Notes: generated from the sequence alone by a model not told the origin. A DNA stretch of 9,135 nucleotides from Sphingomonas sanxanigenens (GCA_003240855.1 QFNN01000116.1:1-9135); one strand, 5' to 3'; counted from the stretch's first letter, positions 1 to 7,471 are shown. Translations and numbers: made by a program.

Positions 1-1116
1 CATCCCCTTGAGTTTCGAGAAGAAACCGTGGCTCTGCGGGCATTCCTCGCCGGTCTCGGTCTCGCGGAACTGCTGGAGCAGCTCCTTTTGCCGCGCCGAC
101 ATTTTGGTCGGCGTCTCGACATCGATCTGGATCACCAGATCGCCGCGACCGCGCCCGTTGAGCACGGGCATGCCCGCGCCGCGCTGGCGGATCTGCTTGC
201 CTGACTGGATGCCGGCGGGGATGCGAATCTCGTGCACGTCCTTGTCCAGCCCCGGCACCTCGATCGCGCCGCCCAGCGCCGCCGTGGTGAAGCTGATCGG
301 CGCGCGCGCGAACAGGGTCGTGCCGTCGCGCTCGAACAGCGGGTGCCGCTGGACGTGGAGGAAGATGTAGAGATCGCCGCACGGCCCGCCGCGCGCGCCG
401 CACTCGCCCTCGCCCGTCAGGCGGATGCGCGTGCCTTCGTCGACGCCGGGGGGGATGTTGACGCTCAGCGTCTTGGTCTTGTCGACGCGGCCTTCGCCGC
501 GGCAGACGGTGCAGGGATCGGCGATCACCTGGCCTGCGCCGTGGCAGGTCGGGCAGGTGCGCTCGACCACGAAGAAGCCCTGCTGCGCCCGCACCTTGCC
601 CGCGCCGCCGCACATCGTGCAGGCCTTGGCTGAAGTGCCGGGTTTGGCGCCCGATCCGCCGCACGGCTCGCACGGGGCCGAAACGTCGATGGTGACTTCG
701 GTCGCCTTGCCGTGGAAGGCGTCCTCCAGGCTGATTTCCATGTCGTAGCGCAGGTCCGCGCCGCGCCGCGCCGAATCCTGCTGGCGACCGCGTCCGCCGC
801 CCATGAACTCGCCGAAGATATTCTCGAAAATGTCCGAGAAGCCTTCAAAACCCTGCGGCCCCGCGCCGCCGCCGCCGAAGCCGCCATTCTGGAACGCCGC
901 CTTGCCATAACGATCATAGGCCGCGCGCTTGTCGGGGTCCTTCAGGCACTCATAGGCTTCGTTGATCGCCTTGAACTTCTCCTCGGACTCGGCGTGGCCG
1001 CCGGTCTTGTCCGGGTGATATTGCATGGCGAGCTTGCGATAGGCGGTCTTGATCGTCCCGCCATCGGCGGTGCGCTCAACGCCCAGCAGCTCATAATAAT
1101 CGAAGTCGGTGCTCAT
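1..1116 (-). CDS. dnaJ: Chaperone protein DnaJ (Hsp40), 3' end cut by window edge
   Basis: This is the co-chaperone that delivers unfolded clients to DnaK and stimulates its ATPase in the cytoplasm. 372 codons are visible and the frame is open to base 1. DnaJ is usually about 375-385 aa, so only a few C-terminal residues should be missing. The full class A (type I) layout is present. The J domain occupies about residues 3-70, with HPD in QYHPDK. A Gly/Phe-rich linker follows at about 70-110. The zinc region runs from Cys149 to about 209 and has all four CxxCxGxG repeats (CEPCGGSG, CTMCGGAG, CPTCHGAG, CTVCRGEG). The C-terminal substrate-binding and dimerisation domains follow. The start MSTDFDYYELLGV fits the family; its ribosome site is weak, only a G5 run 4 bases upstream. 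It lies 105 bases downstream of dnaK and is probably co-transcribed from the dnaK promoter through a structured spacer. Confidence 0.97.
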   Translation of the reverse strand, partial: MSTDFDYYELLGVERTADGGTIKTAYRKLAMQYHPDKTGGHAESEEKFKAINEAYECLKDPDKRAAYDRYGKAAFQNGGFGGGGAGPQGFEGFSDIFENIFGEFMGGGRGRQQDSARRGADLRYDMEISLEDAFHGKATEVTIDVSAPCEPCGGSGAKPGTSAKACTMCGGAGKVRAQQGFFVVERTCPTCHGAGQVIADPCTVCRGEGRVDKTKTLSVNIPPGVDEGTRIRLTGEGECGARGGPCGDLYIFLHVQRHPLFERDGTTLFARAPISFTTAALGGAIEVPGLDKDVHEIRIPAGIQSGKQIRQRGAGMPVLNGRGRGDLVIQIDVETPTKMSARQKELLQQFRETETGEECPQSHGFFSKLKGM

Positions 1117-1128
1117 ACTGCCCCCGAG

Positions 1129-1218
1129 CGGAACCGTTCCTCGACTTCGCCCGGAACGAACGGCGGGGTGGAAGCACCCTCAAATCCGTTCGGCCGGGCG
1201 AAGTCGGGGCCCGTTCCG
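1129..1218 (-). other. Long interrupted inverted repeat (stem-loop) in the dnaK-dnaJ spacer
   Basis: The spacer between the dnaK stop and the dnaJ start can fold almost entirely into one hairpin. The segments pair as follows: 1129-1134 with 1213-1218 (6 bp); 1142-1153 with 1195-1206 (12 bp, perfect); 1157-1163 with 1186-1192 (7 bp, perfect). A terminal 5-bp stem pairs 1166-1170 with 1175-1179 around a 4-base loop. On the coding (minus) strand no T-run follows the stem, so it is not a standard intrinsic terminator. It sits directly before the dnaJ ribosome site. I infer a role in mRNA stability, processing or tuning of dnaJ relative to dnaK. The pairing is seen in the sequence; the function is not. 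Confidence 0.75.
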
Positions 1219-1221
1219 TCC

Positions 1222-3129
<1,908 letters not shown>

Positions 3130-3199
3130 TCTAACCCTCATGCCCCTGCATAAAGAAATACAGATACTCGCCGACCGCCCCGGCCGGTTTATGTGGGCG

Positions 3200-3227
3200 A
3201 TATAGGGGGGCTTTCGCTTGTCGCAAG
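3200..3227 (-). promoter_or_regulatory. Candidate sigma-32 (RpoH) heat-shock promoter of dnaK
   Basis: Read on the minus strand, a -35 element CTTGCGA (3227-3221) is followed after 12 bases by a -10 element CCCCTATAT (3208-3200). This resembles the RpoH consensus (CTTGAAA, about 11-16 bases, CCCCATnT). Transcription would begin near 3193, leaving a leader of about 64 bases before the dnaK ATG. No CIRCE operator is present in this leader, so heat induction of dnaK here would rest on sigma-32 rather than HrcA. This is a pattern match, not a mapped start site. Confidence 0.7.
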
Positions 3228-3246
3228 ATTACCGCGTCGATAGATT
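3218..3246 (+). promoter_or_regulatory. Candidate sigma-70 promoter for the copper-chaperone cluster
   Basis: TTGTCG (3218-3223) is separated by exactly 17 bases from TAGATT (3241-3246). Each hexamer matches four of six consensus positions. The predicted start near 3253 gives a leader of about 25 bases that carries GGAG before ATG 3278. Its -35 overlaps the -35 of the divergent dnaK promoter within the palindrome CTTGTCGCAAG (3217-3227). Confidence 0.5.
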
Positions 3247-3277
3247 GCGGATCACAACGCCCGTGGAGAAAGTTTCG

Positions 3278-3712
3278 ATGCGCAAGGCCCTGCTGCTGCT
3301 TCCCGTCGCCCTCGTCGCCACCGCCTGCCAGAAGAAGCCGGCGGAGCTTTATGTCGACAACGCCGTGGTCAATCTCTCGCCGGTGCGCGACAATCCCTCG
3401 GTCGCCTATTTCACCGTCCATGGCGGCGACGCCGATACGAAGCTGATCCAGGTTTCCAGCCCCGTCGCGATCAAGGCGGAGATGCACGAAAGCACGTCGC
3501 AGGACGGCGTGATGTCGATGAAGCCTGTCCGCGAGGTCGACATTCCGGCGAAGAGCGAAGTCAAGTTCGCCCCCGGCGGCAAGCATGTGATGTTCTGGAA
3601 GATCAATCCCGGCATCACCGCAGGCAAGACGATGACGCTGATCTTCACTTTCGCCGACGGGAACGAGATTCAGGTCGATGCGCCCACCAAGGCGATGGGC
3701 GCCGCACATTAA
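3278..3712 (+). CDS. PCu(A)C-family periplasmic copper chaperone, probable lipoprotein
   Basis: The 144-aa product belongs to the PCu(A)C (DUF461) family, whose members carry Cu(I) in the periplasm, often for cytochrome oxidase CuA assembly. The family's metal motif H(M)X10MX21HXM fits exactly: Met69-His70, then Met81, His103 and Met105. The N-terminus MRKALLLLPVALVATAC is a signal peptide ending at Cys17. That suggests a lipoprotein, although Ala at -3 makes the lipobox imperfect. I chose ATG 3278 because it begins the signal peptide and has GGAG nine bases upstream; an in-frame ATG at 3218 would add 20 residues before it. The gene is divergent from dnaK. The next gene begins inside its last 35 bases, so the two are probably co-transcribed. 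No oxidase-assembly gene is visible nearby, so the copper client is unknown. Confidence 0.9.
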   Translation: MRKALLLLPVALVATACQKKPAELYVDNAVVNLSPVRDNPSVAYFTVHGGDADTKLIQVSSPVAIKAEMHESTSQDGVMSMKPVREVDIPAKSEVKFAPGGKHVMFWKINPGITAGKTMTLIFTFADGNEIQVDAPTKAMGAAH

Positions 3713-4160
3713 GCGCGATCCGGGCCGGCCGCTGACCCCGGGCGAACGCGCGCTGGCCCGGCCGTTGTTCGGCGACGCGATCGATTATGATCGCGTCCGC
3801 CTCCACCGCCGCAAATGGTGGCCCTTCCAGCCGCGCGGGGTCACCATGGCGCCCGACGGCCATATCTGGTTCCATCCCGAAGGATCGGCCTGGCGCGACG
3901 ATTTCGCCGCCGCCCCGCAATCGCTGCAGGCGCATTTCATCCATGAGATGACGCATGTCTGGCAGGCGCAGCGCGGCGGCCGCTGGTGGCTGGTGCTGAT
4001 GCGCCATCCCTTCTGCCGCTATGGCTACAGGCTCAAGCCCGGCAAACGCTTCGCCCGTTATGGCGTCGAGCAGCAGGCCGAAATCGTCCGCCGCGCCTTC
4101 ATCGATCCGGCCTGCGACGAAGCCGCCTGCCTGCCCTTCGGCGGGGAAAGACGAACTTAA
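3678..4160 (+). CDS. Vgr-related HExxH protein (putative zinc metallopeptidase-like)
   Basis: The 160-aa product resembles small sphingomonad proteins annotated 'vgr related protein'; no member has a function I can name. The zinc-peptidase signature HEMTH is at 89-93 within FIHEMTHVWQ. The segment YGVEQQAEIV (128-137) lies about 40 residues later and offers Glu131 or Glu135 as a possible third zinc ligand. The middle is rich in Trp and basic residues (HRRKWWPFQPRG, 43-54). There is no signal peptide or membrane segment, so a cytoplasmic place is likely. ATG 3678 overlaps the preceding copper-chaperone gene by 35 bases and has AGG four bases upstream. The only later in-frame ATG (residue 57) would remove conserved-looking sequence. 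Peptidase activity is inferred from the motif alone. Confidence 0.72.
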   Translation: MRPPRRWAPHIKRDPGRPLTPGERALARPLFGDAIDYDRVRLHRRKWWPFQPRGVTMAPDGHIWFHPEGSAWRDDFAAAPQSLQAHFIHEMTHVWQAQRGGRWWLVLMRHPFCRYGYRLKPGKRFARYGVEQQAEIVRRAFIDPACDEAACLPFGGERRT

Positions 4161-4184
4161 CGCAGCGCTGCTATGGTGCCGCCC

Positions 4185-4607
4185 ATGAAGCATGGCCCGA
4201 TCGCGCATCATCCGCTCACCGAGACGCCGTACAACAAGCTGTTTCACGCCGGGAACAGCGCGCACGGCGTCCCGCTCTATGCCGTGCTCGGCAGCGGCGC
4301 CCCGCCATGCAAGGCGCCCACTGCGCTCCGATCGGCGTTCAACCTCTATGGCGGCCGCTGCTTCTATTGCCGCGCGATCATGCCCCCGCACGTCTCGATG
4401 CAGAAGGTGAGCCTCGATCATGTGGTGCCGCGCAAGCAAGGCGGCACCAACCTGCTCCACAATCTCGTCATCGCCTGCAAGGACTGCAACCGCGCCAAGG
4501 CCGCATCGCCGATCGGGGCGTTCAGGCAGGATTCGAGCCGCGCCTATCTTGATGCGCTCGAAGCCCATATCGCCGACGCCATCCGCGCGCTTTCGGCAAG
4601 CGGCTGA
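4185..4607 (+). CDS. HNH endonuclease domain protein
   Basis: The product is 140 aa from ATG 4185, or 144 aa from ATG 4173; neither start has a good ribosome site, so the choice is uncertain. The C-terminal half is a zinc-bound HNH nuclease fold. Counting from the longer start, Cys63-x-x-Cys66 comes first, then LDHVVPRKQGG with the catalytic-type Asp82-His83. Asn93 and His96 follow, then Cys102-x-x-Cys105-Asn106 in ACKDCNRAKA. The first 60 residues match no domain I recognise. The HNH family includes restriction, homing, repair and phage nucleases; this stand-alone copy has no methylase, toxin or phage neighbour to narrow its role. It lies in the same frame as the HExxH gene, with one TAA and four codons between that stop and ATG 4173, and it may share its transcript. 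Confidence 0.85.
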   Translation: MKHGPIAHHPLTETPYNKLFHAGNSAHGVPLYAVLGSGAPPCKAPTALRSAFNLYGGRCFYCRAIMPPHVSMQKVSLDHVVPRKQGGTNLLHNLVIACKDCNRAKAASPIGAFRQDSSRAYLDALEAHIADAIRALSASG

Positions 4608-4656
4608 CATGAAACGCCGCGCGGGTTCAGACCGAGGCGCGGGAAATACACCCTCC

Positions 4657-4736
4657 CGTCATTGCGAGCGCAGCGAAGCAATCCAGCCTGGGCCGGACGC
4701 ATCGCTCTGGATTGCTTCGCTGCGCTCGCAATGACG
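4657..4736. repeat. Perfect 30-bp inverted repeat (REP/MITE-like palindromic element)
   Basis: Bases 4657-4686 and 4707-4736 are exact reverse complements over 30 bp and flank a 20-base spacer. The arm carries the core CATTGCGAGCGCAGCGAAGC. I recognise this as resembling dispersed intergenic palindromes common in sphingomonads and other proteobacteria. It lies between the convergent ends of the HNH gene (4607) and the SIMPL gene (4754). It could block read-through in both directions, but it has no T-run. The rest of 4608-4753 holds nothing else I can identify. Confidence 0.9.
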
Positions 4737-4753
4737 AAGCGGGTGTCGCCTCC

Positions 4754-5476
4754 TCAATCCAGATAGAAGTCGATCGTCGTGACGACGCGGACCTTCTGAT
4801 AGGGGCTGTCTCCCGCCGATCCGTCGCCGTCGCCGTCGCGCGCGCCGATCGAGAAATAGCCCTGGCTGGCCGCCTTGATCGCGCCGACCTGCGCGCCCGA
4901 ATCCTTGGCGAACTGCTCGGCGGCGGCGCGCGCGTCGCGGGTGGCGGCGGCGATCATCTCGGGCTTGATGCTGTTGAGCCTGGTGAAACTGTAAACCATC
5001 GAGGATCCGTCCTCGAGCGCGACGCCCTGGCGAACCAGCTCGGCCTGCCGCGCGAAGGCCTTGGCCGCCGCCTCGACCTTGGTGGTGCGAAGCTGGATGC
5101 GCTGACGCACCGTGATGTTCAGCACGCCGTTGCTGTTGGTGTACTGGTTGACCGAAAGCCCGCGCACCTGGACCTCGTCGGGCGTGAAGCCGTTGGCGGC
5201 GAGCAGCTTCATGATCGACTGGGTATTGGCGTCGATCGCCTGCTGGAGCGAGGCGAGATCGCTTCCCGTCTGCGAATAGGCGAGCGTCCATGTCGCACGG
5301 TCGGCGACGACGTCGCGCTCCGCCAGCCCCTTCATCGCGACCGACCGGTCGGCATGGCGCGCGCGCACCAGCCCGTTGCCCATCAGATAGCCGCCGACGA
5401 CCAGCCCGATCGCAAGGATCAGCGCCGGTATCGCGGCACGAAGAAGCCGCCTGCCCGCGCCATTCTCACCGTCCAT
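4754..5476 (-). CDS. SIMPL-domain (DUF541, YggE-like) membrane-anchored protein
   Basis: The 240-aa product has a single N-terminal membrane anchor (about residues 11-32, AAIPALILAIGLVVGGYLMG). A SIMPL/DUF541 domain fills the rest (about 45-240). Typical features are the opening MKGLAERDVVADRATWTL (48-65) and the segment KPEMIAAATRDARAAAEQFA (171-190), followed by SGAQVGAI and QGYFSI. The domain should face the periplasm. Family members such as E. coli YggE form oligomers and have been linked to oxidative-stress tolerance, but no molecular activity is established. I prefer ATG 5476 to the upstream ATG 5491, because GGAGGAG precedes 5476 at a proper distance while 5491 has no clear site. A run of Asp/Gly (RDGDGDGSAGD, 213-223) near the C-terminus looks like a flexible loop. 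I see no convincing promoter upstream. Confidence 0.88.
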   Translation of the reverse strand: MDGENGAGRRLLRAAIPALILAIGLVVGGYLMGNGLVRARHADRSVAMKGLAERDVVADRATWTLAYSQTGSDLASLQQAIDANTQSIMKLLAANGFTPDEVQVRGLSVNQYTNSNGVLNITVRQRIQLRTTKVEAAAKAFARQAELVRQGVALEDGSSMVYSFTRLNSIKPEMIAAATRDARAAAEQFAKDSGAQVGAIKAASQGYFSIGARDGDGDGSAGDSPYQKVRVVTTIDFYLD

Positions 5477-5557
5477 CACCCTCTCCTCCATTTTGTCGCC
5501 CCCTTCTACGCCATTCCGCGCAGGACGAGAATGACGCAGGCGCCCCGAATAAAGGAT

Positions 5558-5630
5558 TCGCGCGGAGACGCGAAGGCGCGGAGAATCGGCACGACATCAA
5601 ATGCCGAACCAACTCCGCGCCTCCGCGCGA
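5558..5630. repeat. Palindromic repeat with nested hairpin
   Basis: The outer stem pairs 5558-5566 with 5622-5630 (9 bp) and then 5575-5583 with 5613-5621 (9 bp). An 8-base bulge at 5567-5574 interrupts only the left arm. Inside the loop, 5586-5591 (TCGGCA) pairs with 5602-5607 (TGCCGA). The CGCGGAGACGCG-type sequence resembles dispersed palindromes seen in sphingomonad intergenic regions; that resemblance is from memory. It lies between the grpE terminator and the SIMPL gene start, and its sequence is unrelated to the 4657-4736 repeat. Confidence 0.72.
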
Positions 5631-5632
5631 CC

Positions 5633-5659
5633 AAAAAATCGAAAGGCGCGATCCGCGCC
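5633..5659 (-). terminator. Intrinsic terminator of the hrcA-grpE operon
   Basis: On the minus strand, six bases after the grpE stop, a 6-bp GC stem GGCGCG/CGCGCC with a 3-base loop (5659-5645) is followed by TTTCGATTTTTT. The stem plus T-run is the classic Rho-independent form. Confidence 0.85.
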
Positions 5660-5664
5660 GGGGA

Positions 5665-6207
5665 TCAGCCCGCCTTGGCGACGCCCACCAGCGCGGGGCG
5701 CAGCAGCCGGTCCTTGATCGTGTAGCCGGCCTGCATTTCCTGGATGATCGTGCCCGGCGCAGCGTCGGCCGAAGGAATCTCCACCATCGCCTGATGCTTG
5801 TTGGGGTCAAGCGCCTCGCCCAGCGCGCTGATGCGCTTGATGCCGTTGCGCTCGAACACCGCGGTCAGCTCGCGCCCGGTCGCTTCGATGCCGGCGACGA
5901 GACCCTTGAACTTCTCGTCCTCGCGCAGATCGGCGGGAATCGCCTCCAGCGCGCGCGACAGATTGTCGGCGACGGACAGGACATCGCGCGCAAAGGCGGT
6001 CGCTGCATAGGCGCGCGCATCCTGCGCTTCCTTCTCGAAGCGGCGGCGGACATTCTGCGTCTCGGCCTGCGCGTAAAGCGCGGCGGCCTTGGCCTCGGCC
6101 AGCTCGGCGGCCAGCTCGCTCACGCGGTCATTGACCGCATCGGCCTGCGCCGTGGTTTCGGGGGCGTCCTCACGGACGTTGCTGTCAGTCTTTTTTTCTT
6201 CAGTCAT
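5665..6207 (-). CDS. grpE: GrpE, nucleotide exchange factor for DnaK
   Basis: GrpE is a cytoplasmic dimer that releases ADP from DnaK, completing the Hsp70 cycle with the DnaK and DnaJ encoded nearby. The 180-aa product has a charged N-terminus and a long coiled-coil helix (about 25-75, with ETQNVRRRFEKEAQDARAYA). The C-terminal beta domain carries the family signature spread over about 130-178 (LGEALDPNKHQAMVEIP, GYTIKDRLLRPALVGVAK). Its ATG overlaps the hrcA TGA as ATGA, so translation is probably coupled; no strong ribosome site of its own is visible. Codons 4-6 read GAA AAA AAG and contain the slippery heptamer A AAA AAG in the frame that permits -1 slippage. An intrinsic terminator follows the stop. 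Confidence 0.98.
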   Translation of the reverse strand: MTEEKKTDSNVREDAPETTAQADAVNDRVSELAAELAEAKAAALYAQAETQNVRRRFEKEAQDARAYAATAFARDVLSVADNLSRALEAIPADLREDEKFKGLVAGIEATGRELTAVFERNGIKRISALGEALDPNKHQAMVEIPSADAAPGTIIQEMQAGYTIKDRLLRPALVGVAKAG

Positions 6208-7244
6208 GTCATCAGTCTCGAAAGCGTTTGCGCTGTGAAGTCAACCATGGGGACGATCCGGGCATAGTTCAATCGCGTCGGACCGATCACGCCGACCACG
6301 CCCAGTACGCGTCCGTCGCCGCCGCGATAAGGGGCGGCGATCACCGACGATCCCGAAAGCGCGAACAGCTTGTTCTCCGATCCGATGAAGATGCGCGCGG
6401 CGCTGGCGCTGCGCGCATTCTCCAGCAGGCGCGCGATTTCCTGCTTGCCTTCAAGCTCGTCGAGCAACAGGCGGACGCGCTCCAGATCGGCGGCGGCGCT
6501 TTCGTCGATCAGGTTCGCCTGCCCGCGCACGATCAGCACCGGCCGCGCGCCGTCGCCCGACCAGACCGCAAGCCCGCGCGCGATCAGCTCGCGCGCCGCA
6601 TGGTCGATCGCCGCGCGCCCCAGCCCGATCTCCGCCGCCAGCCGGGCCTCGGCCTCCGCCAGCGTCAGCCCGGCCAGCCGTTCGCTCACATAATTGCCGA
6701 TTTCGACCAGCGTCGAGGATGTCACCCCCTCGGGCAGTTCGACCACGCGATTCTCGACCGTGCCGTCCTGCCCGACGAGCACGGCCATCGCCTGCCCGCG
6801 CGACAGCGGCACGAAACCCAACTGGCGCAGCACCGGCTCATGCTTCGGCACCAGCACGATGCCCGCGCAGGCCGATAGCCCCGAAAGCGTGGCGGTGACC
6901 GACGAAATGGCCTCCTCGATCGGCCCGGCATTGGCCGATCGGCGCTCGATCTCGGCGCGTTCTTCCGCCGAAGGCTCGGCCGCCTGCATCATGCCGTCGA
7001 CGAACAGGCGCAGCCCCACTTCGGTCGGCATCCGCCCGGCCGAGGTATGCGGCGCGGCGAGCAGCCCCGCTTCCTCCAGATCCTGCATCACGTTGCGGAT
7101 CGAGGCCGGCGACAGGTTCAGCCCCGTGAATTTGGACAAGGTCCGCGATCCCACCGGCGCGCCGTTATCGAGATAGGATTCGACCACGAGGCGAAACACC
7201 TCGCGCGCACGGTCCGACATCTCGATGACGTTGGGGGAGTTCAT
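6204..7244 (-). CDS. hrcA: Heat-inducible transcription repressor HrcA
   Basis: HrcA represses heat-shock genes by binding the CIRCE operator and is helped to fold by GroEL. The 346-aa product matches the family length. The N-terminal winged helix-turn-helix (about 1-80) includes GAPVGSRTLSKF and SPASIRNVMQDLEEAGLL, with HTSAGRMPTEVGLRLFVD after it. The central GAF-like and dimerisation region ends in the typical C-terminus (FIGSENKLFALSGSSVIAAPY, then GVVGVIGPTRLNYARIVPMVDF). ATG 7244 is the family-like start; a second ATG at residue 9 is less likely. It is translationally coupled to grpE. I found no TTAGCACTC-N9-GAGTGCTAA operator in the window, so its target (probably groESL) lies elsewhere and it is apparently not self-regulated through a consensus CIRCE. 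Confidence 0.98.
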   Translation of the reverse strand: MNSPNVIEMSDRAREVFRLVVESYLDNGAPVGSRTLSKFTGLNLSPASIRNVMQDLEEAGLLAAPHTSAGRMPTEVGLRLFVDGMMQAAEPSAEERAEIERRSANAGPIEEAISSVTATLSGLSACAGIVLVPKHEPVLRQLGFVPLSRGQAMAVLVGQDGTVENRVVELPEGVTSSTLVEIGNYVSERLAGLTLAEAEARLAAEIGLGRAAIDHAARELIARGLAVWSGDGARPVLIVRGQANLIDESAAADLERVRLLLDELEGKQEIARLLENARSASAARIFIGSENKLFALSGSSVIAAPYRGGDGRVLGVVGVIGPTRLNYARIVPMVDFTAQTLSRLMT

Positions 7245-7251
7245 GTCGCCC

Positions 7252-7280
7252 TATGTAGGAAAGTCGCGGCCGCGGCTCAA
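7252..7280 (-). promoter_or_regulatory. Candidate sigma-70 promoter for hrcA-grpE
   Basis: On the minus strand, TTGAGC (7280-7275) lies 17 bases from TACATA (7257-7252). Transcription would begin at about 7244-7246, at or next to the hrcA ATG, giving a leaderless or nearly leaderless mRNA. The -35 overlaps the stop codon of the upstream 64-aa gene. An AGGG at 7252-7249 could instead act as a ribosome site if transcription comes from further upstream. Confidence 0.45.
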
Positions 7281-7471
7281 CGGCGCGCGCGACGCGAAAC
7301 GATCATCAGCGCGACCCCGGCCGCGACGAAGGCGAAGCCGTGGCGCACCCATTCCTGCCGCCCGATCATGAAGCTCGATTCGGGCCAGCGGATCATCCCG
7401 CTTCCCTGCCCCGCGAACAGCAGCCCGGCGAGCAGCAGCGCCAGCCCGGCGATCATCAGCCCTTTGCGCAT
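7277..7471 (-). CDS. Conserved hypothetical 64-aa protein with two membrane segments
   Basis: I cannot assign a function. The 64-aa protein has two hydrophobic segments, about residues 4-20 (GLMIAGLALLLAGLLFAG) and 45-59 (GFAFVAAGVALMIVS). They flank a short polar loop, GQGSGMIRWPESSFMIG (21-37), and a basic tail RRARR follows. The loop motif GxIRWPxSSFMIG is, as far as I recall, shared by small proteins in other proteobacteria, so this is likely a real inner-membrane protein. A strong ribosome site, GAGGAG six bases before ATG, supports translation. It lies 32 bases upstream of hrcA on the same strand and may share its transcript. It is divergent from rph, with about 100 bases between the two starts. 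Confidence 0.75.
   Translation of the reverse strand: MRKGLMIAGLALLLAGLLFAGQGSGMIRWPESSFMIGRQEWVRHGFAFVAAGVALMIVSRRARR

Noticed and set aside
1117..1221. Intrinsic terminator between dnaK and dnaJ
   Set aside because: A strong stem is present, but no T-run follows it on the coding strand, and dnaJ would be left without a visible promoter.
3130..3141. Upstream ATG adding MRVR to DnaK
   Set aside because: The added residues are not family-like, and GAGG is placed correctly for the internal ATG at 3129.
3217..3227. CTTGTCGCAAG palindrome as a CIRCE-like operator
   Set aside because: It is far too short and lacks the TTAGCACTC/GAGTGCTAA arms; it is explained better by two -35 elements.
3218..3277. 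Longer version of the copper chaperone starting at ATG 3218
   Set aside because: It would place 20 polar residues before the signal peptide. The ATG also lies within the promoter elements and has no ribosome site.
5492..5810. Arg/Ser-rich open frames opposite and beyond the grpE end
   Set aside because: They run across the terminator and palindromic repeat, overlap grpE in another frame and show no domain.
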